Part shown: positions 51,982-60,443 of the stretch, piece by piece
Numbering within the stretch: the first letter of the stretch is position 1
Layout of the letters: every line of letters begins with the position of its first letter
Position numbers and translations under genes: made by a program
From: Rhizobium sp. RU33A
Lineage (GTDB): Bacteria; Pseudomonadota; Alphaproteobacteria; Rhizobiales; Rhizobiaceae
Reading direction: 5' to 3'
Assembly: GCF_900156055.1 (NCBI RefSeq)
Contig: NZ_FTMQ01000001.1
Coordinates: 682,001 to 746,000, forward strand
DNA: 64,000 bases
The notes under the pieces: generated by a model
Databases searched by the model: none
What the model saw: only the letters and a program-made list of their open reading frames with translations
Told to the model about the DNA's origin: nothing

Positions 51982-52851
51982 TCAGCCCTCATAACCCATC
52001 AGCGGGCCGTAGAGCTCCGGACGTCGGTCGCGGAACAGGCCCCAGCTGGCGCGCTGACGGGCAATGCCGTCGAGGTCGAAGGTCGCCGTCAACACGGTCT
52101 CCGTCTCCCGGTCGGCGGTCGCCACCATTGAGCCAGTCTGGTCGCAGATGAAGGACGAGCCGTAGAAGGTAAGCGAGGTACCCTTGCGACCATCTTCCTT
52201 GCCGATCCGATTCGACGCGATGACCGGCATGATATTGGCCGCCGCATGGCCCTGCATCACCCGCTGCCAGTGGCCGGAGCTGTCGAGGCTCGCATCCTGC
52301 GGCTCCGAGCCGATCGCGGTCGGATAGAACAGCAGTTCGGCGCCCTGCAGCGCCATGGCGCGGGCGGCCTCCGGGAACCACTGGTCCCAGCAGATGCCGA
52401 CGCCGATCGCCGCATGCCGCGTCTCCCAGACCTCGAAGCCTGTATCGCCGGGCGAGAAGTAGAACTTCTCGGTATATCCAGGGCCATCAGGAATATGGCT
52501 CTTGCGATAGATGCCGAGCACGTCGCCGGTCGCATCAATGATCGCCACGCTGTTGAAGAAGGTCTGCCCGGCCTTTTCGAAGAAGCTGACGGGAATGACG
52601 ACGTTGAGCTCTTCGGCCAGCGCTGAGAAGTGCTCGATCAGCGCATTGTCATGGGCTGGTTTTGCGAGATCGAAGAATTCCGCGATCTGGTCCTGGCAGA
52701 AATAGGGCGCCTCGAACAGCTCCTGGATCAGGACGATCTGCGCCCCCTTGGATGCTGCTTCGCGCACGAGCTTTTCCGCCCGTGCGATATTGCCGGGCAG
52801 ATCCCAGCTGCAGGCCATCTGGGTGGCGGCGACGGTGACGGTGCGGGTCAT
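51982..52851 (-). CDS. aguB: N-carbamoylputrescine amidase
   Basis: AguB hydrolyses N-carbamoylputrescine to putrescine, CO2 and ammonia, the last step from agmatine. The 289-residue nitrilase-superfamily protein has the catalytic Glu in LIQELFEAPYF, Lys in YRKSHIPDGPGYTEKFYF and Cys in GVGICWDQWFPEAARAMALQ. The SHIPDGPGYTEKFYFSPGD stretch is typical of AguB. It is the last gene of the minus-strand set puuA-puuB-aguB (11-base gap), which fits making putrescine next to the enzymes that degrade it. AguA is not present. Confidence 0.92.
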   Translation of the reverse strand: MTRTVTVAATQMACSWDLPGNIARAEKLVREAASKGAQIVLIQELFEAPYFCQDQIAEFFDLAKPAHDNALIEHFSALAEELNVVIPVSFFEKAGQTFFNSVAIIDATGDVLGIYRKSHIPDGPGYTEKFYFSPGDTGFEVWETRHAAIGVGICWDQWFPEAARAMALQGAELLFYPTAIGSEPQDASLDSSGHWQRVMQGHAAANIMPVIASNRIGKEDGRKGTSLTFYGSSFICDQTGSMVATADRETETVLTATFDLDGIARQRASWGLFRDRRPELYGPLMGYEG

Positions 52852-52862
52852 CTCTTCTCTCC

Positions 52863-54161
52863 TTAGACGCCAAGCCGGTCGCGCATGCCGTAATACCAGG
52901 CGCCGAGCGCGGTAAACGGCACGCGGAACATACGGCCGCCCGGGAAGGGATAGGCCTGCAGTGATGACCAGACATCGAAGCGGCTCATCTGGCCATGCAC
53001 GGCTTCGCCAAGGATCTTGCCCAGCAGATGCGTCGTCGTCACCCCATGGCCGCTGTCGCCATGCGAAAAATAGACCGTGTCCGACAGCTTGCCCATATGC
53101 GGGATGCGCGTCAGCGTCAGCGCGAAGTTGCCGCTCCAGGCATAGTCGATCTTCACGTCTTTCAGCTGCGGGAAGGTCTTCAGCATGTTCGGCCGGATGA
53201 CGCCGGTCAGGTTCTTCGGATCCTGGCCGCCATAGCCGATGCCGCCGCCATAGAGCAGGCGGTTGTCGGCGGTGCGGCGGTAGTAGTCGAGCACGTAGTT
53301 CGCATCCTCGACGCAGTAGTTGGACGGCAGCAGTTCCTCGATCAGCTTGGCGTCCAGCGGCTCGGTTGCCATCACCTGGCTGGAGACCGGCATCATCTTC
53401 TCGGTCACTTTCGGCGCGATGCCGGCCATGTAGGCATTGCCGCAGACGAGGATATGCTTGGCCCTGACGATGCCGCCCTCGGTGCAGACAAAGGGCTGCG
53501 GGCCGGTGTCGAGATGCACGACCTTGGAGTTCTCGAAAATCTTGACACCGAGGCTTTCGGCCGCTGCCGCCTCGCCGAGCACGAGGTCGAGCGGCTGGAT
53601 GTGTCCGCCGTGGCGATCGATCATGCCACCGACATAGCGGTCGGTCTTCGCATACTTGGCGACCTCGGCCTTCGAGACCATCTCCAGCCCGTCATGACCA
53701 TGCTTCATCCAGTTTGCCCGGACGTCCGCCATCTCCTTCACCTGCTTGTCGGTGAACGCCGCGAAGAAACCGCCGTCGACGAGATCACATTCGATCCCGT
53801 ATTTCGCCACGCGCTCGCGGATGATCCGGCCGCCCTCAAGCGACATTTCGCCGAGCCGATCGGCCTTCTCCTGGCCGTAGCGCTTGGCAATCGTTTCAAG
53901 ATCGCGGCTATAGCCGTTGACGATCTGGCCGCCATTGCGACCCGAGGCGCCGAAGCCGATACGGTCGGCTTCGAGCACGATGACGGCATAGCCCTTCTCG
54001 GACAGCTCGAGGGCTGCCGAAATGCCGGTAAAGCCGGCGCCGATGATGCAGATGTCGGCCGTGTGCTGTCCATCCAGCGTCGGGCGCACGCGCTTGTCGC
54101 GGGCAGAGGCTGCATAATAGGTGGCCGCATGGCCGGGATTGGGTCCGATCGACTTCGTCAT
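52863..54161 (-). CDS. puuB: PuuB-like FAD-dependent oxidase (copy 2)
   Basis: This 432-residue flavoprotein has the same fold as the gene at 10623-11909: ICIIGAGFTGISAALELSEKG, GFGASGRNGGQIVNGYSRD, MIDRHGGHIQPLDLVLGEA and a closing HGDSGHGVTTTHLLGKIL. The predicted reaction is oxidation of gamma-glutamylated amines made by the GS-like partner encoded 9 bases upstream. It is clearly a paralogue, but sequence differences along the chain (e.g. YVGGMIDRHGG against YHYGVRDTGTG) suggest a different substrate range. The downstream aguB points to putrescine. Confidence 0.83.
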   Translation of the reverse strand: MTKSIGPNPGHAATYYAASARDKRVRPTLDGQHTADICIIGAGFTGISAALELSEKGYAVIVLEADRIGFGASGRNGGQIVNGYSRDLETIAKRYGQEKADRLGEMSLEGGRIIRERVAKYGIECDLVDGGFFAAFTDKQVKEMADVRANWMKHGHDGLEMVSKAEVAKYAKTDRYVGGMIDRHGGHIQPLDLVLGEAAAAESLGVKIFENSKVVHLDTGPQPFVCTEGGIVRAKHILVCGNAYMAGIAPKVTEKMMPVSSQVMATEPLDAKLIEELLPSNYCVEDANYVLDYYRRTADNRLLYGGGIGYGGQDPKNLTGVIRPNMLKTFPQLKDVKIDYAWSGNFALTLTRIPHMGKLSDTVYFSHGDSGHGVTTTHLLGKILGEAVHGQMSRFDVWSSLQAYPFPGGRMFRVPFTALGAWYYGMRDRLGV

Positions 54162-54170
54162 GGCTTTACC

Positions 54171-55529
54171 TCACACGGTCCGGATATAGGCGTCGTATTC
54201 GACGTCAGTCACACGCAGCGAAAACTCCGAGAGTTCCTGATATTTGCAGGCAGAATAGAGGCTTCGGTATTTTGGCCCGAGCGCCGCGTAGGCGAAGCTC
54301 GACTTGGCAAAGCGCTGCAGCGCATAGTCCCAGTTCGTCGGCAGCGGCTCGTGATTGACGGCATGGTCGTCGCCGGAGATTGCGCCACCCGGCGAAAGCT
54401 TCTCCTTCATGCCGGCAAGTGCCGCCGACAGGATCATCGCCAATACCAGATAGGGATTGGTGTCCGATCCGGCGACGCGATGTTCGATGCGGGTCGCCGG
54501 CTTCGACGCGGTGATGACGCGAACGGCAGCCGACCGGTTATCGAAGCCCCAGGACGCATAGGTCGGGGCATGCTCGGAGGGTCGCAGACGGCGATAGGAG
54601 TTCTGATGCGGCGCAAAGATCGCCATGCTCTCTCCCATGTTCTCAAGGAGCCCTCCGACGGAATGGAAGAGCGCTTCCGACGGTCCGTCCTTGCCGACGA
54701 AAATGTTCTCGCCCTTCTCGTTCAGGATCGAGAAATGCACATGCATGCCGCTGCCGGCCTGCATGCCGTAGGGCTTGGCCATGAAGGTCGCGTCGAGATC
54801 ATTGGCACGCGCCACGCCCTTAACGATGCGTTTCAGCAGTACTGCATAGTCGGCAGCCGCCAGTGCGTCCGGCACATGGTTGAGGTTGATCTCGTACTGG
54901 CCAGGGCCGTTTTCACGCAATGTCGTGTCTGCCGGTACGTTCTGCGCCCGGGCAGCCGTCGAAATGCCGTGGAAGACCTCTTCGAAGTCCTGCAGTTCCG
55001 AGATCGACAGTACCTGCGTCTGGCCGGTGTGCCAGCGTCCATCACGGGTGTTCGGCGGCCGCACCGGATCGAGTGCCGAGCGCACCGGGTCGATCAGGTA
55101 GAATTCCAGCTCAGTCGCGACGACCGGCGTCAGTTTCGCTGCCGTGAAGCGCTTCATCACGTTGCCGAGCACCTGGCGCGGATCTGCGTAGAAGCTCTCG
55201 CCTTCCTGCGTGTGCATCTGCAGAAGCACCTGCGCCGTCGGGCGCGACAGCCAGGTCACGCGTGAAAGCGTTCCCGGAACCGGAAAGCAGATGCCATCCG
55301 GGTCGCCCGTACCTTCGGCAAGGCCCGCGGCATTCACGTCGCGGCCCCACACATCGAGCGCATAGACCGAGCGCGGCATGGCCATGCCCTTGGTCAACAC
55401 GTCGATCGCGCGTTCCCGTGGGATCCACTTGCCGCGTGGCACGCCGTTCACGTCGATGACGAAGGCTTCAAGTACTTCAATATCGGGATTTGCCGCGAAG
55501 AATTCGCGTGCCTCTTCGGCCATGTCCAT
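54171..55529 (-). CDS. puuA: PuuA-like glutamine synthetase family ligase (copy 2)
   Basis: The 452-residue protein has the GS catalytic core: EAFVIDVNGVPRGKWIPRER, VATELEFYLIDPVRSALDPV, TTLRENGPGQYEINLNHVPD, TFMAKPYGMQAGSGMHVHFS and NRSAAVRVITASKPATRIEH. It heads the minus-strand set with PuuB-like and AguB genes and is a paralogue of 11923-13359. A gamma-glutamylputrescine synthetase role is the best inference. The start ATG 55529 has only a weak GGTGAT. The 284 bases upstream hold no other gene. Confidence 0.83.
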   Translation of the reverse strand: MDMAEEAREFFAANPDIEVLEAFVIDVNGVPRGKWIPRERAIDVLTKGMAMPRSVYALDVWGRDVNAAGLAEGTGDPDGICFPVPGTLSRVTWLSRPTAQVLLQMHTQEGESFYADPRQVLGNVMKRFTAAKLTPVVATELEFYLIDPVRSALDPVRPPNTRDGRWHTGQTQVLSISELQDFEEVFHGISTAARAQNVPADTTLRENGPGQYEINLNHVPDALAAADYAVLLKRIVKGVARANDLDATFMAKPYGMQAGSGMHVHFSILNEKGENIFVGKDGPSEALFHSVGGLLENMGESMAIFAPHQNSYRRLRPSEHAPTYASWGFDNRSAAVRVITASKPATRIEHRVAGSDTNPYLVLAMILSAALAGMKEKLSPGGAISGDDHAVNHEPLPTNWDYALQRFAKSSFAYAALGPKYRSLYSACKYQELSEFSLRVTDVEYDAYIRTV

Positions 55530-55813
55530 GGATCACCGTGTGGCTGATGTCGATCGGGTTCGAAACGCGCGATAGTGCGCGAACGGATGCTGGTCCGCTA
55601 ACGATAGACGCTTTTCGCGTTATGGATCAAACACCGGCGCATGCCACTGTCCGTCTCTTCCTGATCCCCTCGACCGGCGGCGTTCTTGCGACGCGTGCTT
55701 CGTTCCGGCCTGTTTCCACCGGGAAACAATTTGATCAAATTATTCGGAAGAAGTACCACCTCGGCGCCAAAAAGGCTAGCCCCCTGAGAAGGGGGCTAGA
55801 AAAGCTCAGGTTT
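55530..55813. other. Intergenic region upstream of puuA (copy 2)
   Basis: About 280 bases hold the promoter of the puuA-puuB-aguB unit and, at 55769-55799, the terminator of the DadA-like gene. I see no ORF with a ribosome binding site. Confidence 0.6.
55769..55799 (-). terminator. Terminator of the DadA-like gene
   Basis: Arms CTAGCCCCCT and AGGGGGCTAG with a GAGA (minus TCTC) loop; on the minus strand the hairpin is followed by CC and TTTTT. Confidence 0.88.
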
Positions 55814-57067
55814 TCAGGGGCGAAAACGCTCAGGGCTCCAGGCCTTTGCGTCGATGAATGTCTTCTCCCCGTCCATCATTTCCCCGATCAGACGACCCGT
55901 CACAGGCCCCAGCGTGAGGCCGTGATGCGCATGGCCGAAGGCGAACCACATGCCCTCGTGACGCGGCGCCTTGCCGATGACCGGCATCATGTCGGGCGTG
56001 CAGGGGCGGGCGCCCATCCAGGGTTCGGCGTCGAGCCGGTCGGCCAGCGGGAAGATCTCGCGTGCCACCTTTTCCGCCCGGGCGAGCTGGACGGGAGACT
56101 TGGGCGCATCGCGATTGGCAAATTCCGCGCCCGTCGTCAGGCGGATGCCCTTTTCCATTGGTGCAAGGAAATAGCCGCGCTCGGCATCCATGGTCCAGTT
56201 GTTGAGGACCGCATTGCCTTCGGGCGCGTAATGCATGTGGTAGCCGCGCTTGACGCCGAGCAGGAAGCGGTAGCCGAACTTTCGGGTGACTTCCTCCGAC
56301 CAGGGGCCAAGTGCCAGCACCACATCGTCGCCCTCGACCATCCCGTCATCGGTCTTCACACGCCAGCCCTTGCCGGATACGCCCGTTTCCAGCGATGTCG
56401 CATCACCCTTGACGAAGCGTCCACCGAGCGACTGGAAATAGGTGAGATAGGCCTGTGTCAGACCATGCGGATTGGTGACCGACCACGGATCGTTCCACTT
56501 CAGGCCGCCGACGAAATCGCCCCGGATATGCGGCTCTTCCTTGGCCAGATCCTCGCTGCTGAGCGCCCGGTAGCTGACGCCGTATTCGCGGGCGAGGCGG
56601 GCGGCCTCGGCAAGTTCGCTGTCGCGCTTGGCCGTCGTACGGAAGATCTCCATCCAGCCGTCCTTGCGGATCAGATGGTCGGCTTTCGCCGCCTGGATCA
56701 GGTCCTGATGCTCGGTGATCGAGTTTTCGATCAGTGGCGCATAGGCGCGTGCAATCGCCTGATGCCGGCTCTTGTTTGAATGCCACCAGTAGCGGGACAG
56801 GAACGGCACGAGCTTCAGCATCGCGCTTGCGTGATAATGCGCGTCGATCCGGTTGTTGAAACCGTAGCGGATCAGCATCCCGAGTTCCTGCGGGAAACCG
56901 TAGGGCACGACGCCCTCGCGCTGGATCAGGCCCGCATTGCCGAAAGAGGTTTCCTCACCAGCGCCCCGGCGGTCCACCAGCACCACCGAACGCCCGCGAC
57001 GGGCGAGATGGATGGCTGTGGAAACGCCGATGATGCCGGCGCCGAGCACGAGGGTAACCTTGGACAT
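55814..57067 (-). CDS. dadA: DadA-like D-amino acid dehydrogenase
   Basis: The 417-residue flavoprotein has the FAD fold LVLGAGIIGVSTAIHLARRG, TSFGNAGLIQREGVVPYGFP and a C-terminal segment with MGARPCTPDMMPVIGKAPRH and FAFGHAHHGLTLGPVTGRLI. The length and these motifs fit DadA, which oxidises D-amino acids such as D-alanine at the membrane; related deaminating oxidases are possible. ATG 57067 is supported only by a distant AGGA. It lies alone, diverging from the DUF454 gene. A downstream terminator is clear. Confidence 0.82.
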   Translation of the reverse strand: MSKVTLVLGAGIIGVSTAIHLARRGRSVVLVDRRGAGEETSFGNAGLIQREGVVPYGFPQELGMLIRYGFNNRIDAHYHASAMLKLVPFLSRYWWHSNKSRHQAIARAYAPLIENSITEHQDLIQAAKADHLIRKDGWMEIFRTTAKRDSELAEAARLAREYGVSYRALSSEDLAKEEPHIRGDFVGGLKWNDPWSVTNPHGLTQAYLTYFQSLGGRFVKGDATSLETGVSGKGWRVKTDDGMVEGDDVVLALGPWSEEVTRKFGYRFLLGVKRGYHMHYAPEGNAVLNNWTMDAERGYFLAPMEKGIRLTTGAEFANRDAPKSPVQLARAEKVAREIFPLADRLDAEPWMGARPCTPDMMPVIGKAPRHEGMWFAFGHAHHGLTLGPVTGRLIGEMMDGEKTFIDAKAWSPERFRP

Positions 57068-57232
57068 GTCAGTTGAATTCCTGAAGGTGGGATTGCCGGG
57101 CAAGGATGCATTTCAGCCTGTTGCGGCGCAAACGAAAAATCGCCGCATTTGCCGCAATCCTCAAAATCCTTGTCGATCCCGAATCATGCCATATCTCCAG
57201 TCGAAGCGACGGCAGCCAGCGAAGGGGACTTG

Positions 57233-57595
57233 ATGCGCCTGCTCATTCTTGGCTGCGCCTGGCTGATGGTCGGGATCGGGGTCATCGGCATCTTCCTGCC
57301 GGTTCTGCCCACCACGCCTTTCATGATCCTCGCAGCCGCGCTCTTCGCCCGGTCTTCGCCGCGCTTCGAGCAATGGTTGCTCGACCACCCTCGCTATGGA
57401 CAGCCCCTGATCGACTGGCGTCGTGAAGGCGCGATTTCGCAAAGGGCCAAGATTGCATCGGTGTCGTTAATGACGCTGAGCTACGGCATTGTTCTCTTCT
57501 TCGGGCCGCCGCAGCTTTGGCTGAAGCTGCTGATCGGCGTCATCCTCGTCGCCTGTGCGGCCTTCGTCCTCACCCGGCCTGCGCCAGGGCGCTGA
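57233..57595 (+). CDS. DUF454 (YbaN-like) inner-membrane protein
   Basis: The 120-residue protein has about three membrane helices and the DUF454 pattern: LGCAWLMVGIGVIGIFLPVL, PTTPFMILAAALFARSSPRF and WLLDHPRYGQPLIDWR, with a final LWLKLLIGVILVACAAFVL. The family is common and of unknown function, sometimes near iron or heme genes. ATG 57233 follows GAAGGGG. Its 3' end overlaps the convergent CHASE2 protein gene by about 25 bases. Confidence 0.9.
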   Translation: MRLLILGCAWLMVGIGVIGIFLPVLPTTPFMILAAALFARSSPRFEQWLLDHPRYGQPLIDWRREGAISQRAKIASVSLMTLSYGIVLFFGPPQLWLKLLIGVILVACAAFVLTRPAPGR

Positions 57596-60404
57596 CAGAG
57601 GCTTCACGGCCGCCGGAAAGCAGCGAGTGGGCGGCCGATAGAGCCTGGATCTGTCGGGCCGACTGCGGCCGGCCGAAGAGATAGCCTTGTCCCTCTTCGC
57701 AGCCCATGGCCGCGAGCATCTCAGACTGCAGCGCATTTTCGATGCCCTCGCCGACCACCTTGAGGTTAAGGCCATGGGCGAGCGTCATGACAGCCTGAAC
57801 GATACTCTGGGCCGCGGGATCACTGACCATGTCGCGCACGAAGGACTGATCGATCTTCAGCTTGTCGAGCGGCAGGCTGGAGATGTAGCTGAGCGATGAA
57901 TAGCCTGTCCCGAAGTCGTCCAGCGCAATGGTCACGCCGAGATCACGCAGCGCATCCAGTTTGCTGAGAAGCTCCTCGGAGCGTTCGACGAAGATGGACT
58001 CGGTGATCTCGACATGCATCCGGTGCGGCTGAAGACCGCTGGCGTCGAGCGCCGCACGGATGTCGGAAAGCAGATCGCCGCGCAAAAACTGGACCGGGGA
58101 AATGTTGACCGCGACGCTGACATGCGAGGGCCAGTTGGTGGCAGCCTTGCAAGCTTCCTTGAACATGAACTGGCCGAGATCGCAGATGAAGCCATTGGCT
58201 TCCGAGATGCTGATGAATTCCGCCGGCGAAATCATGCCGAGCGTCGGATGCTGCCACCGCAAAAGCGCCTCGGCTCCCACGAGCCGCCCGGAGGTGAGGG
58301 CGACCTGGGGCTGAAAGAGCAGGAAAAACTGTCCCTGATCGAGCCCGGTGCGCAACTCTGCTTCCAGCAGCCTTGAGCGGGCCCTGCGCAGCGTCGAGGC
58401 GGGGTCATACGCCCGCCAGCCACTTCCTCCGACCCGTTTGGCATCGGTGAGCGCCAGTTCCGCCGCTTCGATCCATTTCCCCGGGCTGCCGAGGTGTTCG
58501 GAGCCACTGCAGGCGCCGATGCGGGCGTTGAGTTCGATCTTGATCCCGTCGATACCGAAGGGCGTGTCGAAGAGTGCGAGCAACTGCGCGGCACTTTCAG
58601 CGAGTGCATCCTCGCTTTCGATGCCGGCGGTCGCAAAGCAGAGAACGTCGCCAGCAAGCCGGGCCGTCAGGCCGTCTATCCCCGCATGGCGCCGAAGTCG
58701 GGCCGCGACGGCCTGTAGCACGCTGTCGCCTTTTTCCCGGCCGAGCATTTCATTCAGATGGCCGAAGCGATGCAGGTCGATGGCAAAGACGGAAAAGCCG
58801 CGCCCGGTGGCTGCCATCGCGTCGATCAGGCCACGTCGGGTCAGAAGGCCCGTGAGGTCGTCGACCCGTGCCATCTCTTCGAGCTTGGTTTCGTAGAGGC
58901 GGCGAGCCGTCACGTCCCGCAGGCTGATGCAGGTCACATGGGAGCCGACCGATGACAGCCCCTGGCCGCCGCGGCTTTCGAAGGGAGAGATCGTGATGAC
59001 CGCTTCGAGATGGCGCCGGCCCTTTCGGCCCGGAATGTCGAGTGCAACGGTCTCGCTGTGAATCTGCTGGGGCTCTGTGCTGTGGATCGCTTCGAGCGCG
59101 AGTAGAGCCTCGGTGAGGGCAGGGGGGGCAAACACACTCAGATTGCTGCCGCGCACAACCGCTTCGTCGAGTTCGAGCACGCCGCTCAGGGTCTGGCTTG
59201 CATCGAGCAGGTTGTGCTTCTGATCGAGCACGATGACCGGGTCGATGCTGTCATTGATGATGCGCTTCAGGACACGGCGAATATCGCGGTTCTCCGTTAC
59301 CGCAAGTTCCGCCAGCCATCCGCTGAGCCCCACTTTTTCGGCCATCAGCATGAAAAAGCCGAAGGCGAACATCAGCCACAGGCTGGCGGTGTGGAAGACC
59401 AGGGCCTCTTGCTTGTAGAGTAGGAAGGAGACCGCCTCGGCAATCGTCAGCAAGGCCGCAGACGCTGTGAGCGGCACGCCCAGCGACTGGCGATGGAATG
59501 TCAGGGTATAGGCGATGATCAAGGCTGCGAGCAGCAGGCCGATCGGCTCGGTACGCAATGGCCGGAGTATTCGGTCCTGGACCAGTGTCTCCGTCGCCAG
59601 CACATGCAGCATCGGCCCGCTGAGGATGCCATAGACGGGCACGGCAAAGAGGTCCTTCAGTTCCGTCGCATAGGCGCCGACGACCACCGACTTGCCAGCG
59701 ATGGCATCGCGTCCGACAGCGCCGGAGAGGATATCGGTGACCGAATAGGTGGGAACTGTTTCAGGCCGAATGGAGAAGTCGATCTCGAGCCGGCTGGTCC
59801 GTGCATCACTGTAGCCGGCCAGGACTGCAGGTGCCGACTGCGTCGGAATACCGTCGATGAGTTCCGTCACCGGGAAGGACCGCATCAAGCCATCGTCATC
59901 CAGCGCAACATCGACCAAAGCCGGCCAGGAATGCTCGGCAAAGATTGGGATCGGCGAAGTCACGGTCAGCGGATCTGCCGAATGGGCACCGAACTGCTGG
60001 CGGAAAATCGGCAAGATGACACCGCCACCGGCCTCTTCGAGCGCGCGTGCAAGCCGCGCATCGTTTTCCGGCTGAGAGGGGGTGCTGAAGTCGATATCGA
60101 GAAAGATGTCCTGCGCACCGGCCGCTACCAGCCCGTCGATCAGCTCGGCATGTACGGCGCGCGGCCAGGGCCAGGTACCAACCTCGATCAGGCTTTTCTT
60201 GTCGATCGCGACGAATACGAAGTCGCCGCTAGCTACCCGAGGGGCCGCAGCGGCACGAAAGGCGCGCAGATCATTGTCGAGATGCTGCACGACCGAGATT
60301 GATGGCAAGAACAGAGGCAGCGCCATGATCACGGCGATCATGGCGACCCGGAGCGATACCAGCCGTGCCAGGAAACCGGATGCCGGGCGAATGCTATCCG
60401 TCAT
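57570..60404 (-). CDS. CHASE2-PAS-GGDEF-EAL signalling protein
   Basis: The 944-residue membrane protein has a first helix near residues 17-38, a periplasmic CHASE2 domain (DFVFVAIDKKSLIEVGTWPW, IFLDIDFSTPSQPENDARL), about three helices at 290-370, a PAS-like part and GGDEF then EAL domains. The GGDEF site reads AGDVL (residues 584-588), so cyclase activity is unlikely. The EAL domain is intact: GAEALLRWQHP (EAL 712-714), NISPVQFLRGD, EITES, DDFGTGYSSLSY, KIDQSFV and GEGIE. A c-di-GMP phosphodiesterase is predicted. It lies 39 bases after a FecR-domain gene in the same direction, a pairing known for CHASE2 proteins. Confidence 0.9.
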   Translation of the reverse strand: MTDSIRPASGFLARLVSLRVAMIAVIMALPLFLPSISVVQHLDNDLRAFRAAAAPRVASGDFVFVAIDKKSLIEVGTWPWPRAVHAELIDGLVAAGAQDIFLDIDFSTPSQPENDARLARALEEAGGGVILPIFRQQFGAHSADPLTVTSPIPIFAEHSWPALVDVALDDDGLMRSFPVTELIDGIPTQSAPAVLAGYSDARTSRLEIDFSIRPETVPTYSVTDILSGAVGRDAIAGKSVVVGAYATELKDLFAVPVYGILSGPMLHVLATETLVQDRILRPLRTEPIGLLLAALIIAYTLTFHRQSLGVPLTASAALLTIAEAVSFLLYKQEALVFHTASLWLMFAFGFFMLMAEKVGLSGWLAELAVTENRDIRRVLKRIINDSIDPVIVLDQKHNLLDASQTLSGVLELDEAVVRGSNLSVFAPPALTEALLALEAIHSTEPQQIHSETVALDIPGRKGRRHLEAVITISPFESRGGQGLSSVGSHVTCISLRDVTARRLYETKLEEMARVDDLTGLLTRRGLIDAMAATGRGFSVFAIDLHRFGHLNEMLGREKGDSVLQAVAARLRRHAGIDGLTARLAGDVLCFATAGIESEDALAESAAQLLALFDTPFGIDGIKIELNARIGACSGSEHLGSPGKWIEAAELALTDAKRVGGSGWRAYDPASTLRRARSRLLEAELRTGLDQGQFFLLFQPQVALTSGRLVGAEALLRWQHPTLGMISPAEFISISEANGFICDLGQFMFKEACKAATNWPSHVSVAVNISPVQFLRGDLLSDIRAALDASGLQPHRMHVEITESIFVERSEELLSKLDALRDLGVTIALDDFGTGYSSLSYISSLPLDKLKIDQSFVRDMVSDPAAQSIVQAVMTLAHGLNLKVVGEGIENALQSEMLAAMGCEEGQGYLFGRPQSARQIQALSAAHSLLSGGREASVSALAQAG

Positions 60405-60443
60405 GCGCGCATCCTGGCGAAGGTGTGACGAACGCACTCATGA

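Noticed and set aside
52995..55265. A 756-residue plus-strand open frame
   Set aside because: It lies wholly opposite the PuuB-like and PuuA-like genes, which have intact motifs; long antisense frames are common in GC-rich DNA.
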